Part shown: one piece after another, positions 1-5,968 of the stretch
Numbering within the stretch: the first letter of the stretch is position 1
Layout of the letters: the number at the start of each line of letters is the position of its first letter
From: an uncultured Burkholderiales bacterium
Lineage (GTDB): Bacteria > Pseudomonadota > Gammaproteobacteria > Burkholderiales > Burkholderiaceae_D
Assembly (NCBI GenBank): GCA_937872165.1
Contig: CALMOR010000186.1
Span: forward strand, 1-6,615
Length of the DNA: 6,615 nt
Reading direction: 5' to 3'
Position numbers and translations under genes: made by a program
The notes under the pieces: model-generated
What the model saw: the letters and a program-made list of their open reading frames with translations, nothing else
Database searches by the model: none
Told to the model about the DNA's origin: nothing

Positions 1-1
1 C

Positions 2-862
2 GACAACACGGTCACGGCCGGCATCGTGTCGGCCAAGGCCCGCTCGCTGCCGAGCGACAACTTCACGCCGTTCATCCAGACCGACGTGCCGGTCAATCCG
101 GGCAACTCGGGCGGTCCGCTGTTCAACCTCAACGGCGAGGTGGTCGGCATCAACTCGCAGATCTTCTCGGAGTCGGGCGGCTTCCAGGGCATCTCGTTCG
201 CGATCCCGATCGACATCGCGATCAACGTGAAGGACCAGCTGGTCGCGCACGGCAAGGTCACGCGCGCGCGCATCGGCGTCACCATCCAGGACGTCAACCA
301 GCAACTGGCCAACTCGTTCAAGCTGCCACGGCCGATGGGCGCGCTGGTCTCGGAGGTCGAGTCCGACGGCCCCGCGGCGAAGGCCGGCCTCCAGTCGGGC
401 GACGTGATCACGAAGCTCGACGGTCGCGAGATCGATCGCTCGGCCGATCTCCCCGCGCGCGTCGCGACGCTCAAGCCCGGCTCGACGACGCATCTCGAGG
501 TGTGGCGCGCGGGCAAGCCGCTCGACGTCCCGGTGTCGCTCGGCGAACTGAAGGACACGACGGCGGTCGCGAAGGCCGAGACCTCGAACGGCGAAGGCCG
601 CCTCGGCGTCGCGGTACGGCCGCTGCGTCCCGAAGAAGCCAAGCAGCTCGGCGGCTCGGGCAGCGGCCTCGTCGTCGAACAGGCCTCGGGCGCTGCCGCC
701 GAAGCCGGCATCCAGGCGGGCGACGTGATCCTCTCGTTCAACGGGCAGCCCGTGCAGTCGGGCGAACAGCTGAAAGGGCTGATCGCGAAGGCCGGCGGCA
801 ACGCGGCGCTGCTCGTGCAGCGCGGTCGCAACCGCATCTTCGTGCCGGTCGAACTCGGCTGA
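2..862 (+). CDS. Do/DegQ-family periplasmic serine endoprotease, C-terminal part (5' end outside window)
   Basis: This is an ATP-independent protease/chaperone of the HtrA (S1C) family, which degrades misfolded proteins in the periplasm. The reading frame is open from base 2, and its first residues (DNTVTAGIVSAKARSLP) already match the end of the protease domain, so the true start lies to the left. The catalytic-serine motif GNSGGPL is at 101-121, with the nucleophile Ser codon at 107-109. Two PDZ domains follow. PDZ1 spans about 266-547 and contains RIGVTIQDV and a GLQSGDVI turn. PDZ2 spans about 593-859 and contains RLGVAVRPL and a GIQAGDVI turn. The His and Asp of the catalytic triad would be upstream and cannot be checked. 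The protein ends in PVELG before TGA at 860-862. Two PDZ domains fit DegP, DegQ or MucD; these names cannot be told apart here, so no symbol is given. Confidence 0.93.
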   Translation, partial: DNTVTAGIVSAKARSLPSDNFTPFIQTDVPVNPGNSGGPLFNLNGEVVGINSQIFSESGGFQGISFAIPIDIAINVKDQLVAHGKVTRARIGVTIQDVNQQLANSFKLPRPMGALVSEVESDGPAAKAGLQSGDVITKLDGREIDRSADLPARVATLKPGSTTHLEVWRAGKPLDVPVSLGELKDTTAVAKAETSNGEGRLGVAVRPLRPEEAKQLGGSGSGLVVEQASGAAAEAGIQAGDVILSFNGQPVQSGEQLKGLIAKAGGNAALLVQRGRNRIFVPVELG

Positions 863-868
863 ACGCGG

Positions 869-912
869 GACGGACGGGGGCGTGCGCCGACTTCCGGCAC
901 GCCCGTTCCGTC
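869..912 (+). terminator. GC-rich hairpin after the protease gene, possible terminator
   Basis: Seven bases after the protease stop, 869-885 and 897-912 form an imperfect stem. The upper part is 8 bp (GGGCGTGC at 878-885 with GCACGCCC at 897-904). The lower part is about 7 bp (GACGGAC at 869-875 with 905-912, T907 bulged). G876 and G877 are unpaired and the loop is 886-896. No T-run follows, so it is not a classic intrinsic terminator. It could stop or pause transcription, or protect the mRNA 3' end. Its place between two genes separated by 91 bases supports a boundary role. Confidence 0.4.
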
Positions 913-953
913 GGCCACTAGACTCGCGGGCTGCGATCCTCCAGGAGATGACC

Positions 954-1388
954 ATGCGGGCCCTACCTTCGATGTCCGCGACGAGTCGCGTCGTGCTCGG
1001 TTTCTGCTCCGCAGCGGTCTTCCAGTTCGCGCATGCGCAGGCCGCCCTGCCGCAACCGCAGAAGCAGGGCGACGTCGTCTACCTGAACGGCGGAGCGGGC
1101 GACGAGGAGGTCCAGTTCATCAGGCAATCGATGAAGGACTACTCGCTGGCGCTCGCCTTCTCGCGGGCCGGCAGTCCCACCGCGGAATACGTCGCGAGCG
1201 TGTCGGTGACGATCAAGGACGCCCGGGGCGGGACGGTGTTCGAGTCGTCGTCGGCCGGGCCCTATCTGCTAGTCAGGCTGCCGGCCGGCCGATACTCGGT
1301 GGTCGCGACCTATCAGGACGTCACGCAGACGCGTCCGGTGACGGCCGGCCGGTCGGCGTCCGTGCCGACGACCTTCGTGTGGAAGTGA
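954..1388 (+). CDS. Small exported protein with carboxypeptidase-regulatory-like beta-sandwich body, function unknown
   Basis: The predicted protein is 144 aa. The start at 954 is chosen because AGGAG at 943-947 lies 6 bases upstream. An in-frame ATG at 948 is too close to that site, and an earlier in-frame GTG at 882 would put a non-signal-like arginine-rich stretch in front. Residues 1-28 look like a Sec signal peptide: an Arg, a hydrophobic stretch (VVLGFCSAAVFQFA), then AHA before the likely cleavage at Gln29. The mature part begins with GDVVYLNGGAGDEE. It continues with alternating strands typical of carboxypeptidase-regulatory-like domains, including VSVTIKDARGGTVFE, GPYLLVRLPAGRYSV and a C-terminal TTFVWK. 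Similar small proteins are common in Burkholderiales and have no established role. No catalytic residues are evident, so a periplasmic or surface binding role is only a guess. It lies between the protease and metX with its own flanking hairpins, so it may be transcribed alone. Confidence 0.8.
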   Translation: MRALPSMSATSRVVLGFCSAAVFQFAHAQAALPQPQKQGDVVYLNGGAGDEEVQFIRQSMKDYSLALAFSRAGSPTAEYVASVSVTIKDARGGTVFESSSAGPYLLVRLPAGRYSVVATYQDVTQTRPVTAGRSASVPTTFVWK

Positions 1389-1410
1389 AGGCCGCCGCCC
1401 GCCCGCGCGA

Positions 1411-1460
1411 GGCGCCGGTCGCTCCCGCGACGTCGCGAGTAATGAGGGCGGAGCGGCGCC
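1411..1460. terminator. Compound inverted repeat between the small exported protein gene and the metX promoter
   Basis: GGCGCC at 1411-1416 pairs with GGCGCC at 1455-1460, and GCTCC at 1421-1425 pairs with GGAGC at 1450-1454, leaving GGTC (1417-1420) bulged. Alternatively GGTC pairs with GACC at 1461-1464, which moves the bulge to the other side. Inside is a perfect 12-base palindrome, CGCGACGTCGCG, at 1426-1437. The element lies 22 bases after the stop codon at 1386-1388 and just before the metX -35 box. A transcription terminator insulating metX is the simplest reading, although no T-run is present. The inner palindrome could instead be a protein-binding site. Confidence 0.4.
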
Positions 1461-1470
1461 GACCCATCGT

Positions 1471-1499
1471 TTGACGCTCCCGGGCGCATCGGCTACTGT
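1471..1499 (+). promoter_or_regulatory. Sigma70-type promoter for the metX leader
   Basis: The -35 box TTGACG (1471-1476) is separated by exactly 17 bases (1477-1493) from the -10 box TACTGT (1494-1499). TTGACG matches the TTGACA consensus at five of six positions, and TACTGT matches TATAAT at the key T1, A2 and T6 positions. Transcription would start near 1505-1508, about ten bases before the first stem of the riboswitch at 1516. This spacing suits a leader RNA that begins with the aptamer. No operator for a methionine repressor is obvious. Confidence 0.7.
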
Positions 1500-1515
1500 C
1501 GCGCCTCGATCGATG

Positions 1516-1614
1516 CAGCGCCGATTTGATGTCGCGAAGTTCCTCGCGCGATTTCAGCTTGCGGGCGCTGGGGCCGGCCCTGTGAAGGTCCGCCCGAATA
1601 AATCCGGCTAAAGC
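1516..1614 (+). promoter_or_regulatory. SAM-II-class riboswitch aptamer with two inserted hairpins, upstream of metX
   Basis: SAM-II riboswitches bind S-adenosylmethionine in an H-type pseudoknot and repress methionine genes. The conserved blocks occur here in order: P1 5' strand CAGCGCC (1516-1522), GATTTGA (1523-1529), GCTTGC (1557-1562), P1 3' strand GGCGCTG (1564-1570), AATAAA (1597-1602) and GCTAAAGC (1607-1614). P1 is seven perfect pairs. The pseudoknot pairs would be GC 1561-1562 with GC 1607-1608, and GC 1557-1558 with GC 1613-1614. These leave TT and TAAA facing each other as in the known SAM pocket. Two hairpins are inserted. The first is CGCGA 1533-1537 with TCGCG 1544-1548 (loop AGTTCC). 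The second is GGGC 1571-1574 with GCCC 1592-1595, plus GGCC 1576-1579 with GGTC 1587-1590 (C-C mismatch between them, loop 1580-1586). Placement between a good promoter and metX fits strongly. The class is assigned from remembered consensus, not a covariance search. Confidence 0.78.
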
Positions 1615-1688
1615 GAGCGACCCCCCCGACGCGTTCGATTTAGTTCCACCCCCGTCGGGCCGCAATCGGAACTCGCTCCTTGGATGCA
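1615..1688 (+). promoter_or_regulatory. metX 5' leader downstream of the aptamer: candidate expression platform
   Basis: These 74 bases hold no gene but several competing stems. Stem A pairs CCCGACG (1625-1631) with CGTCGGG (1653-1659), seven perfect pairs around a 21-base loop. Stem B pairs AGTTCC (1642-1647, in the loop of A) with GGAACT (1668-1673), so it interlocks with A. Stem C pairs AGCGAG (1612-1617) with CTCGCT (1672-1677), and a shifted register pairs GAGCGA (1615-1620) with TCGCTC (1673-1678). Stem C uses bases 1613-1614, which also close the SAM-II pseudoknot, so aptamer folding and stem C in its first register should exclude each other. No T-run follows any stem, so control of translation initiation is likelier than intrinsic termination. 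There is no strong ribosome-binding site: only GGAA at 1668-1671 and GGA at 1682-1684. Confidence 0.45.
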
Positions 1689-2855
1689 ATGCCGGCCGCC
1701 GTCCGCGCGGCTCGTCGAATCGTCGTCCCGCGCCGTCATGCGTTCGACGAGCCGCTGCTGCTGCAGAGCGGCGCGCGCCTCGTCGACTACGAGCTCGCGT
1801 ACGAGACCTACGGGACGCTGAACGCCGACCGTTCGAACGCGGTCCTCGTCTGCCATGCGCTCAACGCGTCGCATCACGTCGCCGGTCTCCACATCCTCGA
1901 CGACGGCACCGAGGACGCGGGCTGGTGGGACAACATGGTCGGGCCCGGCAAGCCGGTCGACACCGACCGCTTCTTCGTGCTCGGCGTCAACAACCCGGGC
2001 TCGTGCTTCGGCTCGACCGGCCCGTCCACGATCGACCCGGCGACCGGCCGGCCGTACGGCGCGTCGTTCCCGGTGGTCACGGTCGAGGACTGGGTCGATG
2101 CGCAGGCGCGTCTGGCCGACGTGCTCGGCATCGAGCGCTTCGCGGCCGTGATGGGCGGCTCGCTCGGCGGCATGCAGGCGCTCGCCTGGTCCACGCGCTA
2201 CCCCGAGCGCGTCGCGCATTGCGTGTCGATCGCGTCGACCGCGAAGCTGTCCGCGCAGAACATCGCGTTCAACGACGTCGCGCGCCAGGCCATCCTCACC
2301 GACCCCGACTTCCGCGGCGGCGACTTCCAGGCCGTGGGCGTGGTGCCGAGGAACGGCCTGCGCGTCGCGCGGATGATCGGCCACATCACCTACCTGTCCG
2401 ACGACGACATGGCCGAGAAATTCGGCCGCACGCTGAAGGCCGACGATCTCGCGTTCGGCTACGGGGCCGAGTTCGAGATCGAGAGCTACCTGCGCTACCA
2501 GGGCGACAAGTTCTCGGCCTACTTCGACGCCAACTCGTACCTGCTGATCACGAAGGCCCTCGACTATTTCGATCCGGCGGCGGCGTTCGACGGCTCGCTG
2601 ACGCGCGCGCTCGCGGCCGCCACCGCGAGCTTCCTGATCGTGTCCTTCACGACCGACTGGCGCTTCGCCCCCGAGCGCAGCCGCGAAGTCGTCAAGGCGC
2701 TGCTCGACAACCGCCACCCGGTCACTTACGCGGAGATCGACGCGCCGCACGGGCACGACGCCTTCCTGCTCGACGACGCGCGCTACCACCGCCTGGTCGC
2801 GGCCTATTTCGATCGCATCCACGTCGCGATCGTCGCCGCGAGAGCTGCCGCATGA
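1689..2855 (+). CDS. metX: Homoserine O-acyltransferase MetX
   Basis: MetX transfers an acyl group from acyl-CoA to the hydroxyl of L-homoserine, the first committed step of methionine synthesis in the cytoplasm. The 388-aa product has the alpha/beta-hydrolase fold and usual family length. Landmarks are YETYGTLNADRSNAVLVCHA near residue 40-58, WWDNMVGPGKPVDT, NNPGSCFGSTGP, and the nucleophile elbow GGSLGGMQAL with Ser158. The catalytic Asp is Asp323 (in TTDWRF) and the catalytic His is His356 (in GHDAFLL). The ATG at 1689 is preferred because it already gives a slightly longer N-terminus than related proteins; an in-frame TTG at 1680 is possible. Betaproteobacterial MetX proteins are often annotated as succinyl- rather than acetyltransferases, and the acyl donor cannot be settled by eye. 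The gene overlaps metW as ATGA and follows a SAM-II-like riboswitch, so repression by S-adenosylmethionine is expected. Confidence 0.96.
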   Translation: MPAAVRAARRIVVPRRHAFDEPLLLQSGARLVDYELAYETYGTLNADRSNAVLVCHALNASHHVAGLHILDDGTEDAGWWDNMVGPGKPVDTDRFFVLGVNNPGSCFGSTGPSTIDPATGRPYGASFPVVTVEDWVDAQARLADVLGIERFAAVMGGSLGGMQALAWSTRYPERVAHCVSIASTAKLSAQNIAFNDVARQAILTDPDFRGGDFQAVGVVPRNGLRVARMIGHITYLSDDDMAEKFGRTLKADDLAFGYGAEFEIESYLRYQGDKFSAYFDANSYLLITKALDYFDPAAAFDGSLTRALAAATASFLIVSFTTDWRFAPERSREVVKALLDNRHPVTYAEIDAPHGHDAFLLDDARYHRLVAAYFDRIHVAIVAARAAA

Positions 2856-3460
2856 AGAGCCCGCCGAAGCCCTTGCGTCCCGAGCTCGCGGCCGTGGCCG
2901 ACTGGATCGCGCCCGGCTCGTCGGTGCTCGACCTCGGTTGCGGCGACGGCTCGCTGCTCGCGTGGCTGCAACGCGAGAAGGGCTGCCGCTGCGTCGGCGT
3001 CGAACTCGACGACGCGAAGGTGCTGGCCTGCACGAGACAGGGTGTCGAGGTCGTCCAGCAGAACCTCGAGGACGGACTCGCGCTGTTCTCCGACGCGTCG
3101 TTCGACACGGTGCTGCAGCTCGAGACGATGCAGATGGTGGTTCACACCGAAGGCATGCTCCGCGAGCTGAGCCGGGTCGGACGCGAGTCGATCGTGAGCT
3201 TCCCGAACTTCGCCTACTGGACCCATCGCATCGCCATCGTGCGCGGTCGCATGCCGGTCTCGAAGTCGTTGCCGTACGAGTGGTACGACACGCCGAACCT
3301 GCGCTTCGCGACTTTCGCCGACTTCCTCAAGCTGACGCGCAAGAGCGGCTTCACGCTGCGCGACCGCTTCGCGCTGCGCGGTGGCCGCGTCGTGCGCTTC
3401 CTGCCGAACCTGTTCGGCAACGTGGCGGTGTTCCGGCTCGCGGGGACGGCGCGCGACTGA
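2852..3460 (+). CDS. metW: Methionine biosynthesis protein MetW (SAM-dependent methyltransferase fold)
   Basis: The 202-aa product has a class I methyltransferase-like fold. Motif I is VLDLGCGDGSLL (residues 25-36). The acidic residue at the end of strand 2 is Glu51 in VGVELD. These are followed by QNLEDGL, FDTVLQLETMQMV, and the MetW-typical segment SFPNFAYWTHR...PYEWYDTPNLR. MetW is the regular partner of MetX in proteobacteria and is reported to be needed for, or to enhance, homoserine acylation. A methyltransferase reaction for it is not established. Its ATG lies inside the metX stop (ATGA at 2852-2855), which indicates translational coupling and control by the same leader. Length and motif order are normal for the family, with no sign of damage. 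Confidence 0.95.
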   Translation: MKSPPKPLRPELAAVADWIAPGSSVLDLGCGDGSLLAWLQREKGCRCVGVELDDAKVLACTRQGVEVVQQNLEDGLALFSDASFDTVLQLETMQMVVHTEGMLRELSRVGRESIVSFPNFAYWTHRIAIVRGRMPVSKSLPYEWYDTPNLRFATFADFLKLTRKSGFTLRDRFALRGGRVVRFLPNLFGNVAVFRLAGTARD

Positions 3461-3569
3461 CGCGACGGTAAACGCATTGCAGGCCGGACGCGGCTCGCGC
3501 GTGTCCTTCGCTACACTCGCACGCTCCGCTCGTCGCCCTCTCGTCCGCGCACCGCACAGCCGCACGCCC

Positions 3570-4664
3570 ATGCCCGCCGTCAGACACTTCTCGGAAAGTT
3601 ATAGCGAAGCGCGCACTCGCTTCCTCGAAGCCGCGACCCGGACGGGAGCGCCGCTCGAGACCTTCGAGAATCCGGTGGGTCTCGGTCCGACCGGCGAAGT
3701 GCTCGCGACCGACGCCGCGCTGTTCGGTCCGGCCGACGCGACGAAACTGCTGATCCTGGTCTCGGGCACCCACGGCGTCGAAGGCTTCGCCGGGTCGGGC
3801 GCGCAGATCGCGATGATGGAAAGCCTGCGCTTCTCGGCTCTGCCGGCCCGCACCGCGGTGCTGGTGGTCCACGCGATCAACCCTTACGGCTTCGCATGGC
3901 TGCGGCGAGTCAACGAGGACAACGTCGACCTCAACCGCAACTCGATCGACTTCACGAACCTGCCGTCGACCAGCGAAGACTTCGCGATGCTGGCCCCGCA
4001 TCTCGTGCCGCAGGTCTGGGCCGAGCTCGCGCCGGCCGAGCTCGCGATCAAGGCCTACATCGAGACGCACGGCTTCCGCCGTTACCAGGAGGTGGTGACC
4101 GGCGGCCAGTACACGCATCCGCGCGGCCTCTTCTACGGCGGCGCCGAGGCGGCCTGGTCGACGCGGATCTTTCGCGACCTCGTGACGCGCTACGGCGACG
4201 GCAAGGAGCGCATCGCGCTGATCGACTTCCACACGGGTCTCGGCCCGCTCGGCTACGGCGAGCCGATCTACACCGGCAGCGACGACGCCGAGGCCGAGCG
4301 CGCGCGCGACTGGTACGGGCCCGACGTCACGGCCATCTACGCGGGCAACTCGAGCTCGGTGATCGTGCCGGGGCCGATGATCAACGCGGTCTCTTCGTTC
4401 TTCGAAGGCAGTGCGAAGACGCCCGAGATCACCACGCTCGCGCTCGAGTTCGGCACGCTGCCCGAAGAGCTGGTGCTCGACCTGCTGCGCGCCGAGGCGT
4501 GGATGCACGCGCACGGCGACATCAACTTCGACACGCCGGTGGGCCGCGCGATCAAGCGGCGCTTCCGCGACGCCTTCTACGTCGACACCGATGCGTGGAA
4601 GCGCTGCATCGTCGATCGCTCGGTCGAGATGACCGGGCAGGCGCTGGCCGGACTGGCGAGCTGA
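3570..4664 (+). CDS. DUF2817/M14-like putative zinc carboxypeptidase, cytoplasmic
   Basis: The 364-aa product matches the DUF2817 family, a relative of M14 metallocarboxypeptidases. The M14 signature residues can all be seen: HxxE zinc ligands His68 and Glu71 in SGTHGVEGFAGS, the substrate-binding pair Asn122-Arg123 in NVDLNRN, third zinc ligand His221 in IDFHTGLGP, and a likely general base Glu293 in ALEFGT. An intact active site is therefore expected. The substrate is unknown; cleavage or deacylation of small peptides or amino-acid derivatives is inference from the M14 relation. No signal peptide or membrane segment is seen. The ATG at 3570 is chosen because the family-like sequence begins right after it (RHFSESYSEAR), although no clear Shine-Dalgarno site precedes it. 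It lies 109 bases after metW and has no obvious functional tie to methionine synthesis. That gap shows only a weak -10-like TACACT at 3512-3517. Confidence 0.87.
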   Translation: MPAVRHFSESYSEARTRFLEAATRTGAPLETFENPVGLGPTGEVLATDAALFGPADATKLLILVSGTHGVEGFAGSGAQIAMMESLRFSALPARTAVLVVHAINPYGFAWLRRVNEDNVDLNRNSIDFTNLPSTSEDFAMLAPHLVPQVWAELAPAELAIKAYIETHGFRRYQEVVTGGQYTHPRGLFYGGAEAAWSTRIFRDLVTRYGDGKERIALIDFHTGLGPLGYGEPIYTGSDDAEAERARDWYGPDVTAIYAGNSSSVIVPGPMINAVSSFFEGSAKTPEITTLALEFGTLPEELVLDLLRAEAWMHAHGDINFDTPVGRAIKRRFRDAFYVDTDAWKRCIVDRSVEMTGQALAGLAS

Positions 4665-4669
4665 GCGCT

Positions 4670-4692
4670 TCGGGCGAGGCGGGCTCGCCCGA
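4670..4692. repeat. Perfect 9-bp inverted repeat (hairpin) between the DUF2817 gene and ampG
   Basis: TCGGGCGAG (4670-4678) and CTCGCCCGA (4684-4692) are perfect reverse complements around a 5-base loop (GCGGG). The hairpin starts five bases after the DUF2817 stop at 4664. It ends eight bases before GGGGG (4701-4705), the likely ribosome-binding site of the next gene. No T-run follows. It may be a pause or attenuator site, an mRNA-protecting structure, or a terminator with limited strength. Confidence 0.5.
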
Positions 4693-4714
4693 CGGCGAGC
4701 GGGGGCTGTGGCGG

Positions 4715-5968
4715 ATGATCCTCACCCGCCGCATGCTGATGTGCGTGTTCCTCGGCTTCACGTCCGGGCTGCCGCTGTTCATCCTGCTGAGCCTGCTGCA
4801 GGCGTGGCTCGCCACCGAGCACGTCTCGCTGCGCGCCATCGGACTCTTCTCGCTGATCCAGATCCCGTACACCTGGAAGTTCGTATGGGCGCCGCTGATG
4901 GATCGCTATCGACTGCCGGGCCTGTCGGTGCTGGGCCGGCGACGCGGCTGGATGCTCGTGACGCAGGTCGCCGTGATGGGCTTGGTCGCGCTGCTCGGCA
5001 CGCTCGACCCGAAGGGCGACCTGTCGATCGTCGTCGTGGTCTGCGTGATGCTGGCGTTCTTCTCGGCGAGCCTCGACATCGTGATCGACGCGTTCCGGCG
5101 CGAGATCCTTCCCGACGCCGAGCTCGGCCTCGGCACCGCGGTCCACGTCAACGCGTACAAGCTCGCCGGGCTCGTGCCCGGCTCGCTGTCGCTGATCCTC
5201 TCGGACCACCTGCCGTGGGACGTCGTGTTCCTGGTCACGGCCGCGTTCATGCTGCCCGGTATCGCGCTGGTTTTCTTCGTGGCCGAGCCGTCGGCACACG
5301 GCGCCCCGCCGAAGTCGCTGCGCGACGCGGTCGTGCTGCCGTTCCAGGAGTTCATCGCGCGCGACGGCTGGTCGCAGGCGTTGCTGATCCTCGCGTTCAT
5401 CTTCCTCTTCAAGCTCGGCGACTCGATGGCGACCGCGCTGTCGACCGCGTTCTATCTCGACCTCGGCTTCACGAAGACCGAGGTCGGCCTGATCGCCAAG
5501 AACGTCGGGTTGTGGTCGAGCGTCGCCGGTGGTCTCGTCGGCGGCGCGTGGCTCGTGAAGCTCGGCATCAACCGCGGGCTGTGGGTCTTCGGCGTGCTGC
5601 AGCTCGTGGCCGTATTCGGTTTCGCGTGGCTCGCGAAGGCCGGTCCCGATCGCGCGGTGCTCGCGTGCGCGATCGGACTCGAGGCCTTCGCCAGCGTCGG
5701 GCTCGGCACCGCGGCCTTCAGCGCGTTCATCGCGAGAGCCACCGATCCCCGCTTCACGGCCACGCAGTTCGCGCTCTTCACCAGCCTCGCGGTCGTTCCG
5801 CGCACCTTCGCCAACGCGGGCGCGGGTTTCATCGTATCGGGCATCGGCTGGCTCGACTTCTTCCTGATCTGCGGCGTGCTCGGACTGCCGGGCCTGCTGC
5901 TGTTGCCGAAGGTCGCGCCGTGGCGCGGGGTCGTCGCGTCGAAGGTCGCGATCGAGGACATCCGATGA
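4715..5968 (+). CDS. ampG: AmpG-family muropeptide permease (MFS transporter)
   Basis: AmpG imports anhydro-muropeptides across the inner membrane for cell-wall recycling and thereby influences AmpR-type beta-lactamase induction where that system exists. The 417-aa product starts in the first membrane helix and contains multiple hydrophobic segments consistent with a 12-helix MFS protein. Family-typical stretches are GFTSGLPLFILLSLLQAWL (residues 14-32), IPYTWKFVWAPLMDRY (about 50-65), LGRRRGWMLVTQ (about 73-84), SASLDIVIDAFRREIL, and FLFKLGDSMATALSTAFYLDLGFTKTEVG. The ATG at 4715 has GGGGG at 4701-4705 as ribosome-binding site with a 9-base gap, and no other ATG, GTG or TTG lies in frame back to the DUF2817 stop. 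It overlaps the M48 protease gene as ATGA, so the two are probably co-transcribed and coupled. Substrate assignment rests on family resemblance; other members of the AmpG-like group have uncharacterised substrates. Confidence 0.9.
   Translation: MILTRRMLMCVFLGFTSGLPLFILLSLLQAWLATEHVSLRAIGLFSLIQIPYTWKFVWAPLMDRYRLPGLSVLGRRRGWMLVTQVAVMGLVALLGTLDPKGDLSIVVVVCVMLAFFSASLDIVIDAFRREILPDAELGLGTAVHVNAYKLAGLVPGSLSLILSDHLPWDVVFLVTAAFMLPGIALVFFVAEPSAHGAPPKSLRDAVVLPFQEFIARDGWSQALLILAFIFLFKLGDSMATALSTAFYLDLGFTKTEVGLIAKNVGLWSSVAGGLVGGAWLVKLGINRGLWVFGVLQLVAVFGFAWLAKAGPDRAVLACAIGLEAFASVGLGTAAFSAFIARATDPRFTATQFALFTSLAVVPRTFANAGAGFIVSGIGWLDFFLICGVLGLPGLLLLPKVAPWRGVVASKVAIEDIR

Noticed and set aside
919..924. -10-like TAGACT upstream of the small exported protein gene
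   Set aside because: No acceptable -35 box lies at 16-18 bases, and the region upstream is taken up by the hairpin at 869-912.
1389..1688. tRNA, small RNA gene, insertion-sequence ends or CRISPR-like repeats in the largest gap
   Set aside because: No cloverleaf, terminal inverted repeat with target duplication, or spaced direct repeats are visible; the gap is explained by the inverted repeat, promoter and riboswitch leader.
1608..2822. Long open frame on the minus strand opposite metX (404 codons)
   Set aside because: It lies antisense to metX, whose catalytic motifs are intact. Its product is an Arg/Val/Glu/Ala-rich sequence typical of the antisense of GC-rich genes, with no recognisable domain.
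1925..2851. Upstream extension of the metW frame through metX
   Set aside because: The extension is an Arg-rich out-of-frame reading of metX. The MetW family sequence starts at 2852 with a normal ATGA overlap.
3477..3517. Possible promoter for the DUF2817 gene: TTGCAG (3477-3482) and TACACT (3512-3517)
   Set aside because: The spacing between the boxes is 29 bases, too long for sigma70, and no -35-like hexamer lies 16-18 bases before TACACT. The -10-like box alone is weak evidence.
3351..4514. Long minus-strand open frame opposite metW and the DUF2817 gene
   Set aside because: Low-complexity Arg/Val/Glu/Ala-rich translation caused by codon bias of the plus-strand genes; it crosses two unrelated genes and has no domain signature.
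3896..4714. Upstream extension of the ampG frame through the DUF2817 gene
   Set aside because: Arg/Ala-rich shadow of the DUF2817 coding sequence; the AmpG-like sequence begins at 4715 with a suitable ribosome-binding site.
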